Shown here: positions 26,144-34,694 of the stretch, one piece after another | Layout: each line of letters starts with the position of its first letter | How positions within the stretch are numbered: the stretch's first letter is position 1 | Source: Thermohalobaculum sp965263335 | GTDB lineage: Bacteria; Pseudomonadota; Alphaproteobacteria; Rhodobacterales; Rhodobacteraceae | NCBI GenBank assembly: GCA_965263335.1 | Contig: CBDHHE010000001.1 | Location: 1,922,001-1,986,000 of the forward strand | DNA length: 64,000 nt | Direction of reading: 5' to 3' | Position numbers and translations under genes: made by a program | Notes under the pieces: model-generated | The model's input: the letters and a program-made list of their open reading frames with translations, nothing else | Databases searched by the model: none | What the model was told of the DNA's origin: nothing

Positions 26144-26866
26144 ATGAGTGCAATGTCGAACCACATCGTCACGGCGTTCGATCACGACCTCAGAGGGATC
26201 TCGGCGCGCATCTCGGAGATGGGCGGGCTTGCCGAGGAGCAATTGAGTTCGGCCATCGAGGCGCTCATGGTGCGCGATGCCGAGCTCGCCTCAGAAGTCA
26301 TTCGCAACGACAAGCGGCTCGACGACATGGAGGTTGCTCTCGAGCGCAGTGCAATCGAGGTCATGGCACTGCGCCAGCCCGTGGCCAGTGATCTGCGCGA
26401 GGTGGTGGCCGCCCTGAAGATCGCCTCGACGCTCGAGCGCATCGGCGACCTGGCGAAGAATGTGGCGAAGCGCGGCCTCGTCCTCAATCAAAGCGCGCCG
26501 CTCAAGATCGCCCCGTCCGTCGTTCGGATGGGCAAGCAGACACGCACCCTTCTGGCTGAGGTGCTCGATGCCTATACGGCACGCGACACGGCGCTCGCCG
26601 TCTCGGTCTGGAAGCGCGACGTCGAAATTGACGAAATGCACAACTCGATCTTTCGCGAGCTGATCACCTACATGATGGAAGATCCTCGCACGATTGGTCT
26701 GTCGTCGCAAATGCTGTTCATCGCGAAGAACTTCGAGCGCATCGGTGATCACGCCACGTTCATCTCCGAAATGACCTACTACGTCGTGGAAGGTGAACCC
26801 CTGGGGGATGACAGGCCCAAGGGCGAGTCTTTCGCAGATGTGCCCTTGCCGGATCCAAACGGATGA
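26144..26866 (+). CDS. phoU: Phosphate signalling regulator PhoU
   Basis: A 240-residue cytoplasmic all-helical protein made of two PhoU repeats. Each carries the metal-binding phrase (ASTLERIGDLAKNVAKRG near residue 95, and AKNFERIGDHATFISEMTYY near residue 195). It links PstSCAB to PhoR and keeps the regulon off when phosphate is ample. It sits between pstB and phoB as usual. The C-terminal 25 residues are polar and probably unstructured. Confidence 0.95.
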   Translation: MSAMSNHIVTAFDHDLRGISARISEMGGLAEEQLSSAIEALMVRDAELASEVIRNDKRLDDMEVALERSAIEVMALRQPVASDLREVVAALKIASTLERIGDLAKNVAKRGLVLNQSAPLKIAPSVVRMGKQTRTLLAEVLDAYTARDTALAVSVWKRDVEIDEMHNSIFRELITYMMEDPRTIGLSSQMLFIAKNFERIGDHATFISEMTYYVVEGEPLGDDRPKGESFADVPLPDPNG

Positions 26867-26921
26867 CGATGGCAGCCCTGCATTTGTCAGTGGCACAGAC
26901 CTTCCACAGGAGTGACGCTAC

Positions 26922-27617
26922 ATGAACGCGCGCATACTGGTTGTCGAGGATGAGGAGCCGATATCGGCGCTGCTGGAGTACAACCTCGGGAAAGAGGGGT
27001 TCGATGTCAGCATCTGCGCCGATGGCGAGGATGCGATGATGACTATAGAGCATGACAAACCGGATCTCGTGCTCTTGGATTGGATGTTGCCCGGCATCTC
27101 GGGACTGGAGATCTGCAGAAGGGTTCGCGCCCGCACCGAGTTGCGCGATACGCCGGTTATCATGCTGACAGCGCGTGGCGAGGAAGAGGACCGTGTCAGG
27201 GGTCTGGACATCGGTGCCGACGACTACCTCACGAAGCCGTTCTCGGTTCCGGAGCTGACTGCACGGGTGCGTGCACTTCTGCGGCGTTCCCGGCCGACCA
27301 TCGCGTCCGATGCCGCGACCTTCGGTGACATCGTTCTGGATCGCGAGACCCATCGCGTCCACCGTGCATCCCGCGAGATACACCTCGGTCCGACCGAGTT
27401 CCGGCTGCTTGATTGCCTGATGCAACGCCCCGGCCGCGTCTACAGCCGCGAGCAACTGCTCGATCTGGTCTGGGGTCGTGATGTCTATGTGGAAGTGCGA
27501 ACGGTCGACGTACATGTGGGCCGGCTGCGCAAGGCAATCAACCGACGTGGTGAGCGCGATCCGATCCGAACGGTCCGCGCGGCGGGCTACGCCTTTGACG
27601 AGAAGTACGGCAACTAG
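26922..27617 (+). CDS. phoB: Phosphate-regulon response regulator
   Basis: A 231-residue OmpR-family regulator. The receiver has the acidic pocket VVEDEEP, the phospho-acceptor Asp in LVLLDWMLPG, Thr in VIMLTAR and Lys in DYLTKPFS. The C-terminal winged helix has GPTEFRLLDCLMQRPGRVYSREQLLDLVWG and VDVHVGRLRKAIN. It binds 11-bp direct repeats (PHO boxes), probably including the one proposed upstream of pstS. Its stop converges on gcrA with only 33 bp between. Confidence 0.96.
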   Translation: MNARILVVEDEEPISALLEYNLGKEGFDVSICADGEDAMMTIEHDKPDLVLLDWMLPGISGLEICRRVRARTELRDTPVIMLTARGEEEDRVRGLDIGADDYLTKPFSVPELTARVRALLRRSRPTIASDAATFGDIVLDRETHRVHRASREIHLGPTEFRLLDCLMQRPGRVYSREQLLDLVWGRDVYVEVRTVDVHVGRLRKAINRRGERDPIRTVRAAGYAFDEKYGN

Positions 27618-27650
27618 GCTGCTTCATGCGCAGACCGGCGTCGGTACGCG

Positions 27651-28241
27651 CTAGCGATTGGCCCTGGCACGGTCGCGCCGGGTCGACATCGGCTGGAAGG
27701 CGACCGAGACGTGGTTCTGGCAATAGGGCTTGCCAGGCACGGCGGGCAGGCCGCAGAAGCTGAAATCCTCGTCCGTCGGATCGCCGATCGGCCACTTGCA
27801 TGTCCGTTCGGTCAGTTCCAGAAGCGTAAGATGGCGCGCCATCTTCTCGATCTCCGCAAGGGTCGCGCGGGCAGCTTCCTCCTCTGGCGTCGGCGCCCCG
27901 GGCGCGCGCGGCTGCGTCGCGTCCCGGATGGCGGGTGGCGCACGGCGCACCGGTTCGGTCGGTGCAGGTGGCTCCGCGGTACGGGCTTCCGGAACCGGTT
28001 CCTTTCTTGGTGGCTCGGCTGCCGGTGCGGCGGTGGAAGGTGCCGGGGACGCACTCTTCACCTCGTCTGCACCACCACCAGCACCCGGAGCGGCACCCCG
28101 GTTGGACAGTCCGAGACGATGAACCTTGCCGATAACCGCGTTGCGCGTGACGCCACCCAGCGTCTTCGCGATCTGACTGGCACTCATGCCCTCGGACCAG
28201 AGTTCCTTCAGTTTCTCAACACGCTCGTCGGTCCAGGACAT
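27651..28241 (-). CDS. gcrA: Cell-cycle regulator GcrA
   Basis: A 196-residue transcription factor restricted to Alphaproteobacteria. It binds sigma-70 RNA polymerase and acts at promoters methylated by CcrM. The N-terminal DNA-binding helices (MSWTDERVEKLKELWSEGMS, then LGGVTRNAVIGKVHRLGLSNR) are almost invariant. The middle (residues about 55-125) is a long proline/alanine-rich linker, and the C-terminal zinc-ribbon-like part has ERTCKWPIGDP, FCGLP and YCQNH. The start at 28241 has GGGAG seven bases upstream. Its place next to the pho cluster and argDF is conserved in the class. Confidence 0.95.
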   Translation of the reverse strand: MSWTDERVEKLKELWSEGMSASQIAKTLGGVTRNAVIGKVHRLGLSNRGAAPGAGGGADEVKSASPAPSTAAPAAEPPRKEPVPEARTAEPPAPTEPVRRAPPAIRDATQPRAPGAPTPEEEAARATLAEIEKMARHLTLLELTERTCKWPIGDPTDEDFSFCGLPAVPGKPYCQNHVSVAFQPMSTRRDRARANR

Positions 28242-28397
28242 CCATGTCTCCCAATGAGGACTTCGAGGCCCGCGGCGCCAATGCGCATTGCCGGGTCTCC
28301 GATCTGCTTGATGTATAGACATCGTATGATAGTTGGTTGAGCCGCCGAAACAAGACATCGGCGCCATCGAGAACCAACGCGCGGCGAGGTGTGCCAT

Positions 28398-29201
28398 ATG
28401 TCCAGCCCTCAGGCAATCGGCGAAAGGCGCTTCGGACGGGTAAACTGGCGCGGGCTGGCAACACTTATCGAGCGTGAAATCCGGCGCTTCATGGTCGTCT
28501 ACACGCAGACCGTGCTGGCCCCAGTCGCCACGTCGGTGCTGTTCATGACAGTCTTCGTGCTCGCATTCGGTGCCCGACGCAGCGGAACAACCGAGCTCCC
28601 GTTCGAGCAGTTCCTTGCGCCCGGCATACTGATGATGGCTGTGATCCAGAACGCGTTTGCGAACACCTCCTCCTCGTTGATGATCGCGAAGATTCAGGGA
28701 AACATCGTCGACACGCTCATGCCGCCGCTCAGCGCCACCGAGATCCTCGTCGGTTATGTCTCAGGTGGCCTCGTGCGCGGCGTGATCTGCGCCACCGCAG
28801 TCATGATCGTGATCTTTCCGGCTGTCGGTCTCTGGCCGTCGAACCTCGCGTGGATGGTGTTCTTCGCGCTCAGCGGATCGGTGATGCTGTCGCTGCTGGG
28901 AATTCTCGCCGCAGTCTATGCGACGCGGTTCGATCAGATGGCGGCAATTACGAACTTCGTCATCACCCCACTCAGCTTCCTGTCGGGAACATTCTATTCC
29001 ATCGCCGCACTTCCAGATGCCTTCCAGTTCGCGAGCCAGGCAAACCCGTTCTTCTACCTGATCGATGGTTTTCGGTACGGAGCGCTCGGGATGAGCGATG
29101 CAAACCCCTGGACCGGACTTGCGTTCACGGTGGTGATCAACATCGGGCTCTGGGGGCTTGCTTGGCGCTGGCTGAACTCGGGCTACCGGTTGAAACCCTG
29201 A
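28398..29201 (+). CDS. ABC-2 type transporter permease
   Basis: A 267-residue inner-membrane protein with about six helices and the ABC-2 family pattern (FLAPGILMMAVIQNAFANTSSSLM, then LSFLSGTFYSIAALPD and NPFFYLIDGFRYG). This resembles the permeases of polysaccharide or drug exporters. No ATPase gene is adjacent, so its partner must be encoded elsewhere. The ATG at 28398 has GAGGTG upstream. It is divergent from gcrA and lies between gcrA and argD, where many relatives have no gene. Confidence 0.85.
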   Translation: MSSPQAIGERRFGRVNWRGLATLIEREIRRFMVVYTQTVLAPVATSVLFMTVFVLAFGARRSGTTELPFEQFLAPGILMMAVIQNAFANTSSSLMIAKIQGNIVDTLMPPLSATEILVGYVSGGLVRGVICATAVMIVIFPAVGLWPSNLAWMVFFALSGSVMLSLLGILAAVYATRFDQMAAITNFVITPLSFLSGTFYSIAALPDAFQFASQANPFFYLIDGFRYGALGMSDANPWTGLAFTVVINIGLWGLAWRWLNSGYRLKP

Positions 29202-29371
29202 GTGGTTGGCCAGCGCTGAAAAGTTCCGAGCCCGATACATCTACGCGCCGCACATCTAACGCGCCGCGACGAGGCGCTGAGATAGCCTCGGTGCTTGGCG
29301 CACCATCGGTGTCGGCAACACACGCCGCCGCGCAAATCACAGCACTGAACAGTGTGACCAGAGCGCTCACG

Positions 29372-30127
29372 TCACGTTTGCGCTGCCCTCATGCCACTCA
29401 ACCTTTCAGTCGATTTGGCCCCAAACGGCCGTGACAAAGCCGGACCAAAGAAATCATCCAGGAAGCCTTCGAACCAACGGCCCTGGGCTGCGTCGTGCTG
29501 CACTTGCAAACGATCCTGCTCTTCCCGACTCTGAGCGTGAGGTTTGCCATAGGCTGCCCAGTCGGCGTCCTGCCAGCGACGGAACCCCGCCGGCGTCACT
29601 TCTGCATGAAACTGGAACGCATAGGCTGACCGGCCATATCGCATGGCCTGCTGCGGGAAGAGCTCGGAGGATGCCAGACGCTCTGCCCCGGCCGGCAGAT
29701 CGAAGCCATGAAAGTGTGACTGGCAGACCCAGAGCTGGTCCGGGAAGAGCGCACGCCCCGGTTCGGTTGGCTGGATCGAGTAGTATCCGAACTCGTGCGG
29801 CTCGCCCACGAGGGGACCGCAACGCGCTCCAAGGACATGAGCAATTGACTGAGCACCCTGACAAATGCCCAGGATTGGAACGTTGCGCGTCAAGCACTGC
29901 TCGATCCAGCGATGCTCCTCGAGCAGGAAGGGGTGCCGATCGGTCTCAAATACATTGAAGGGACCGCCATAGACGACAGACGCCACAACGCTGTCGTCAA
30001 CCTCGCCGAGCGTATCGCCAGCGAAGGGACGGCGCGTCTCAGGCTCTAAGCCGCATCGGTGCATGAAGACCGTCACACGATCATCCATCGGCTCATGGCC
30101 GTGGCGGATCAGAACAACACGTTCCAC
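29372..30127 (-). CDS. Class I glutamine amidotransferase domain protein
   Basis: A 251-residue stand-alone GATase1 protein. The nucleophile elbow is ILGICQGAQSIAHVLGA, with catalytic Cys, and the His-Glu pair is FQFHAEVTPAGF. Such single-domain proteins (GuaA-like N-terminal family) include gamma-glutamyl hydrolases and GMP-synthase-like subunits; substrate is unknown here. The start is a GTG with GGGAGGAAG upstream; an earlier ATG lacks a site. It is divergent from argD. The C-terminal 60 residues extend past the usual core. Confidence 0.8.
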   Translation of the reverse strand: MERVVLIRHGHEPMDDRVTVFMHRCGLEPETRRPFAGDTLGEVDDSVVASVVYGGPFNVFETDRHPFLLEEHRWIEQCLTRNVPILGICQGAQSIAHVLGARCGPLVGEPHEFGYYSIQPTEPGRALFPDQLWVCQSHFHGFDLPAGAERLASSELFPQQAMRYGRSAYAFQFHAEVTPAGFRRWQDADWAAYGKPHAQSREEQDRLQVQHDAAQGRWFEGFLDDFFGPALSRPFGAKSTERLSGMRAAQT

Positions 30128-30184
30128 GTCACTTCCTCCCGTGCACATTTTCACTGTGACTTAAAGCACCATCAAGGAGCCCGA

Positions 30185-30213
30185 TTGACACCTCCGACCC
30201 GATCATCAATAAC
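30185..30213 (+). promoter_or_regulatory. Candidate promoter of argD
   Basis: TTGACA at 30185 and AATAAC at 30208 are separated by 17 bp. The -35 is perfect and the -10 matches TATAAT at four of six positions. It reads into the hairpin upstream of argD. Confidence 0.45.
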
Positions 30214-30221
30214 ACTCTAGT

Positions 30222-30263
30222 CGCCCCCCGGGACACCGCCTGTGGGGCGCTTTTGCTTTTTAA
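30222..30263 (+). terminator. Terminator-like hairpin in the argD leader
   Basis: CGCCCC and GGGGCG pair over a 16-nt loop and are followed by CTTTTGCTTTTT. On the plus strand this has the form of an intrinsic terminator, yet it lies before argD and after a promoter-like pair. It may be an attenuator. A smaller hairpin (GACGC-ACT-GCGTC) follows it. Confidence 0.55.
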
Positions 30264-30299
30264 CCGACGCACTGCGTCACATCTGAAGGAGACCCAACC

Positions 30300-31484
30300 G
30301 TGATCTCGCCCGTCATGCCGACTTACGCACGGGCACCGCTCGCATTCGAGCGGGGTGAGGGATCGTGGCTCTATACCGTTGATGGCGAGAAGTATCTCGA
30401 CTTCGGTAGCGGTATCGCAGTCAACGTTCTCGGCCATGCCCATCCGAAGCTCGTCGAAGCTTTGGAAGGACAGGCCCGACGACTTTGGCACGTCTCCAAT
30501 CTCTACGACATCCCCGGACAGGAAAAACTTGCGCAGAAGCTCGTGGACGCCACGTTTGCGGACACGATCTTCTTCGGAAACTCGGGCGCCGAGGCGATGG
30601 ACCTCGCCATCAAGATCGCCCGAAAGTACTGGTCCGCGAAAGGCGAGAGCCGTCACCGGATCATCACGTTCGAGGGCGCTTTCCATGGCCGCTCGCTCGG
30701 TACGATCTCGGCTGCGGGGGGAGCGAAGCTGGTGGACGGCTTCGGCCCGCTTCTGCCGGGGTTCGACATCCTGCCATTCGGGGACCACGAAGCAGTGCGA
30801 ACCGCTGTCGGCCCCGAAACAGCGGCCATCATGATCGAGCCGATCCAGGGGGAGGGCGGAATCCGTCCCGTGCCAAAGGAGTGCCTGCGCGGGCTGCGCG
30901 CGCTGTGCGACGAGCATGGACTTCTGCTGATCTTTGACGAGATCCAGACGGGGGTTGGACGAACGGGGCACCTCTTCGCCCATGAAGCGGCCGGCATCGC
31001 GCCGGACATCATGGGAATCGCCAAGGGAATTGGCGGCGGCTTTCCGATCGGGGCCTGTCTCGCCACCGAGGCGGCAGCAGCCGGCATGGTGCCGGGCACC
31101 CATGGGTCAACCTATGGCGGCAATCCGTTGGGCTGTGCTGTTGGATGTGCCGTTCTGGACGAGGTGCTGTCTGACGGCTTCCTTGAAGAAGTTCGCCGCA
31201 AGGCAGGCCACCTGCGCCAACGCTTGGCCGAAATTGCCGACAACAATCCGGACCTCATTGCGGAAGTTCGCGGAGAGGGACTGCTCATCGGCATTCGCTT
31301 TCACGAGACCACTCCCGTCGGCGACGCGGTGGGGGCGGCTCGTGATGCAGGTCTGCTGACTGTGCCTGCTGCCGAGAACACCATGCGGTTCCTGCCCCCG
31401 CTCAATGTCTCGGAGAGCGAGCTGTCCGACGCTGTGAGACGGCTGGAAGCCACCTGCGCGCAACTGAAAGCGCGGGAGGCATGA
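30300..31484 (+). CDS. argD: Acetylornithine aminotransferase
   Basis: A 394-residue PLP-dependent class III aminotransferase making N-acetylornithine from its semialdehyde; many ArgD also serve in lysine synthesis. Visible motifs: FFGNSGAEAMDLAIKIAR, FEGAFHGRSLGTISA, the Asp motif LLIFDEIQTGVGRTG, and the PLP lysine in MGIAKGIGGGFPIGA. The start is a GTG with GAAGGAG upstream. The last codons overlap argF by four bases (ATGA), so the two are coupled. A terminator-like leader hairpin may regulate it. Confidence 0.93.
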   Translation: MISPVMPTYARAPLAFERGEGSWLYTVDGEKYLDFGSGIAVNVLGHAHPKLVEALEGQARRLWHVSNLYDIPGQEKLAQKLVDATFADTIFFGNSGAEAMDLAIKIARKYWSAKGESRHRIITFEGAFHGRSLGTISAAGGAKLVDGFGPLLPGFDILPFGDHEAVRTAVGPETAAIMIEPIQGEGGIRPVPKECLRGLRALCDEHGLLLIFDEIQTGVGRTGHLFAHEAAGIAPDIMGIAKGIGGGFPIGACLATEAAAAGMVPGTHGSTYGGNPLGCAVGCAVLDEVLSDGFLEEVRRKAGHLRQRLAEIADNNPDLIAEVRGEGLLIGIRFHETTPVGDAVGAARDAGLLTVPAAENTMRFLPPLNVSESELSDAVRRLEATCAQLKAREA

Positions 31485-32401
31485 CCACCCGGCACTTTCT
31501 CGATCTCGATCAGATTCCCCCGGAGCAACTCCGGGGGATCCTTGACGAAGCCAATCAGGTGAAGGCGCTGCGAAACGGCTGGCCGCGGTTGCGTCCTGAT
31601 GCGGACCAAGCTCTGGCCGATCGTGTGGTGGCCCTCATCTTCGAGAAGCCCTCAACCCGAACGCGCATCTCGTTTGATGTGGGGGTTCGTCAGATGGGCG
31701 GCCAAACCATGGTGCTCTCGGGCAGCGAGCTTCAGCTTGGCCATGGCGAGACCGTAGGCGACACGGCACGTGTGCTCTCGCGCTATGTGGATGCGATCAT
31801 GATCCGCACGTTCCAGAAAGCCACGCTGGACGAAATGGCCGAGGCCGCGACGGTTCCGGTGATCAACGGTCTGACCAATACGAGCCACCCCTGCCAGATC
31901 ATGGCCGACGTGATGACGTATGAGGAGCACCGCGGACCCATTCAAGGGGCGCGGATCGTCTGGACGGGTGATGGGAACAACGTCTTCGCCTCTTTCGCTC
32001 ACGCGGCGAAAGCGTTCGACTTCCAGCTCGTTTTCTCGGGACCGGAGACATTGGACCCAGACCCGGACGTCATAGCGACCGCTGGCGCACATCTCGAGAT
32101 CGAACGTGATCCGCATCGTGCTGTTGCCGGGGCCGATGCGGTGATCGCGGACACATGGCTCTCAATGCATGACGATGTGTCTGCCCGAGACCGCCGACAC
32201 AACCAGCTACGGCCATTCCAAGTGGATGCGTGCCTCATGGCCAGAGCAAATGACGATGCCATATTCATGCATTGTCTGCCTGCGCATCGTGAGGAGGAGG
32301 TTACCTCCGAGGTGTTTGACGGTCCGCAGTCCGTAGTCTTCGACGAGGCTGAAAACCGCCTGCATGTGCAAAAGAGCATCATCAAATGGTGCCTGGCATA
32401 G
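31481..32401 (+). CDS. argF: Ornithine carbamoyltransferase
   Basis: A 306-residue cytoplasmic enzyme forming citrulline from ornithine and carbamoyl phosphate. The carbamoyl-phosphate site is FEKPSTRTRISFD, with HPCQ in NTSHPCQIMAD. The ornithine motif, usually SMG, is LSMHDD here, and the C-terminal HCLPAHREEEVT is diagnostic. It overlaps argD. In many relatives hslO follows; here a AAA+ ATPase gene lies downstream instead. Confidence 0.95.
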   Translation: MTTRHFLDLDQIPPEQLRGILDEANQVKALRNGWPRLRPDADQALADRVVALIFEKPSTRTRISFDVGVRQMGGQTMVLSGSELQLGHGETVGDTARVLSRYVDAIMIRTFQKATLDEMAEAATVPVINGLTNTSHPCQIMADVMTYEEHRGPIQGARIVWTGDGNNVFASFAHAAKAFDFQLVFSGPETLDPDPDVIATAGAHLEIERDPHRAVAGADAVIADTWLSMHDDVSARDRRHNQLRPFQVDACLMARANDDAIFMHCLPAHREEEVTSEVFDGPQSVVFDEAENRLHVQKSIIKWCLA

Positions 32402-32616
32402 ACCGCTGACATCGTCGCCTTGGTGGCTCCAGGCGCTATCGAAACCCGATCCTGCTCCCAACAACTGGCGTCGCGCTCTGATCGGTGCAGGGCGTGGCCC
32501 CGATAACGCCCAATTCATGCCACTCCGTGAAAGTATGGAACATCACTCAACCAGTGGTGATTCTAGGCGACGCTGTCTGCCGCACAAAATTGCTGGTGAG
32601 CCGAAGGAGAGTTTCG

Positions 32617-34491
32617 TTGAACGATGTTTCCCAGAAGCCAGCCGAGTTTCTCGACTATGTCGCGCCAACCTGGTTTCAGGAGCTGGCGTCGGGACTGGCA
32701 ATCCGCTCGCAATTCGTACTGTCCGGCAATTTCCGCGATCTGTACCCGGTGCGCGAGCGCAACGAGATTGGCTTCGTGCCGTTCGACACTGCGGTTTGGC
32801 GCGTGCTGGAGGGGCAAGGCTACGCAGCGCTGCTCCTGCATGATCCGATCGCCGGCCTTCGCCTTCATCCCGACTGCGACCCCCGGGTCGGAGAGTACCT
32901 GCGCGATCTCGGCATCGAGATGGGCGGCGCCGCGCGCACTCCTGAAGAAACCGCCTGCCTCGCGACAACGGTGATGAACGAAGCCAGGCTCCCGATGGCG
33001 CTGATGCTGGACTACGTGTCGACTGTCATTCGCCGACCAGGACCAGATGTCGACAGATTGTTCGTGGAGCTAGACAAGACCGCCCGAGCACCTGCGCCAA
33101 AGCGGCCAGAACTGGACTGGTCTTGCCCGCCCCGGAATGCGGTACTCTGGGTGGTCGATCGAGCGGGCGATATGCCAGACTGGTTCACCGTCGCAAATCC
33201 AACGCTGCGCGACATCTTCATTGGCATGCCGGATCTCGGCGACCGGACAAGTTTCATGAGTGCAGTCGCGAGCGGCCTGCACGACCACGCGACAATCTCG
33301 CTGGAAGATCGCCAGAACCACGTCGAGCAATTCGCCGTGCGTTGTGAAGGCATGTCGCTGCGGGACATGCTCGGCGTCATAGAGCTCGCTCAGGCCGAAA
33401 AGATCGGGCTTGTCGAAATCAACGAGGCCTTGCGCAGCTACCGGCTTGGAACGACGCGCAATCCGTGGACATCGCCTGTCATGCGCACAAGGGTCAGAAA
33501 AGCAAAGTCCGTGCTCGAGAGCCGTGTGAAGGGACAGCCGCGAGCGCTCGAGAAAACCTATGACATCCTTGTCCGTTCGATCATGGGGCTTTCCGGCGCG
33601 CAGACCACTAGCCGCGGCAACCGTCCGCGCGGTGTGCTGTTCTTCGTCGGGCCGACAGGTGTCGGCAAAACCGAACTTGCCAAGGCCGTCGCTGAGGTGA
33701 TGTTCGGTGATGAATCTGCGATGAACCGTTTCGACATGTCGGAGTTCATGGCCGAGACGTCGATCGGCCGCCTGATCGGACCGCCACCTGGCGCACCGGG
33801 GCACGAGAACGGCGGCGAGCTTGTGAATGCTGTGCGCGCGCGTCCGTTCAGTGTCTTTCTCTTCGATGAGATCGAGAAGGGACACCCGCGCATTCTGGAT
33901 GCCTTCCTGCAAATCCTCGATGACGGCCGGCTCTCTGACTCGCGTGGTGAAACCGGCTATTTCTCCGAGTCATTGATCATATTCACGTCAAACGTCGGTA
34001 TGGTGGGTGGCGACAAGACGAACAATTCCGGTCAGGCAGTGCTGCCTTCCGATGCCCCGGAAGTTGTCGAGGAAAAGCTCACCCGTGCGGTCAGCGACCA
34101 CTTTCGTTACGAGCTCAAGCGACCTGAGCTCATGAACCGTCTCGGCCAGAACATCGTGCCGTTCGAGTTCATCAATTCACGAAGCGCCTCGGTGATTTTC
34201 AATGCGGTCTGCCGCCGGGTGTTCGCGGCGGTCAAGGAAGAGCACAACGTTGCCATCGGTATGACCGAGCACGCACATGAAGAGCTGATGTCGCTTTGCA
34301 CATTCGATCTCAACGATGGCGGTCGTGGCATCGGCAACAGGATCGAAAGCAATCTGATCAACCCGCTCTCGCAGCTGTTGTTCCACAACGACCACGCCAA
34401 GCGGATCAAGATCACCGGGATCGACACGAGCAGCCGTGAGACCAAGTTGGTGGCTGAGTGGCACGCAGAGCGCCGCACGAAGCCGCGCTGA
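32617..34491 (+). CDS. ClpA/ClpB-type AAA+ ATPase with atypical N-terminal half
   Basis: A protein of about 624 residues. The C-terminal half is a ClpA/B D2-type AAA+ module: Walker A GPTGVGKTELAKAV, Walker B VFLFDEIEKGH, sensor-1 IIFTSNVG, arginine finger RPELMNRLG, and sensor-2-like GGRGIGNRIE. The N-terminal 300 residues have no Clp N-repeats and no P-loop, but show a degenerate AAA-like pattern (FVLSGNFRDLY, VLWVVDRAGDMPDWF, FIGMPDLGDRTSFM). It may be an inactive D1-like ring. The likely start is TTG at 32617, eight bases after AGGAG; an upstream extension is open but without a site. Its substrate is unknown, and no ClpP-type gene is nearby. Confidence 0.75.
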   Translation: MNDVSQKPAEFLDYVAPTWFQELASGLAIRSQFVLSGNFRDLYPVRERNEIGFVPFDTAVWRVLEGQGYAALLLHDPIAGLRLHPDCDPRVGEYLRDLGIEMGGAARTPEETACLATTVMNEARLPMALMLDYVSTVIRRPGPDVDRLFVELDKTARAPAPKRPELDWSCPPRNAVLWVVDRAGDMPDWFTVANPTLRDIFIGMPDLGDRTSFMSAVASGLHDHATISLEDRQNHVEQFAVRCEGMSLRDMLGVIELAQAEKIGLVEINEALRSYRLGTTRNPWTSPVMRTRVRKAKSVLESRVKGQPRALEKTYDILVRSIMGLSGAQTTSRGNRPRGVLFFVGPTGVGKTELAKAVAEVMFGDESAMNRFDMSEFMAETSIGRLIGPPPGAPGHENGGELVNAVRARPFSVFLFDEIEKGHPRILDAFLQILDDGRLSDSRGETGYFSESLIIFTSNVGMVGGDKTNNSGQAVLPSDAPEVVEEKLTRAVSDHFRYELKRPELMNRLGQNIVPFEFINSRSASVIFNAVCRRVFAAVKEEHNVAIGMTEHAHEELMSLCTFDLNDGGRGIGNRIESNLINPLSQLLFHNDHAKRIKITGIDTSSRETKLVAEWHAERRTKPR

Positions 34492-34694
34492 GCGCCGAAA
34501 TCAGGCGGTTCAACCAAGTTACAGAAGAGATACAATTCAGACCCTGCCCTGAAACAGGCATGAAACCAAACGGCTCGCTCAAGACATTCGAGTGAAACAC
34601 GCCCGATCTAACTTCTCCTTATTGGAACTGCAGCTTCAGCGGTTCGGCGAAAGAACTCCGCAGAGGGCGGACGATTGCCAACAAGGAGAGGACT

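Noticed and set aside
32485..32616. Longer start for the AAA+ ATPase
   Set aside because: The upstream part is Cys/Val-rich and without a ribosome site, while TTG at 32617 has AGGAG at good distance.
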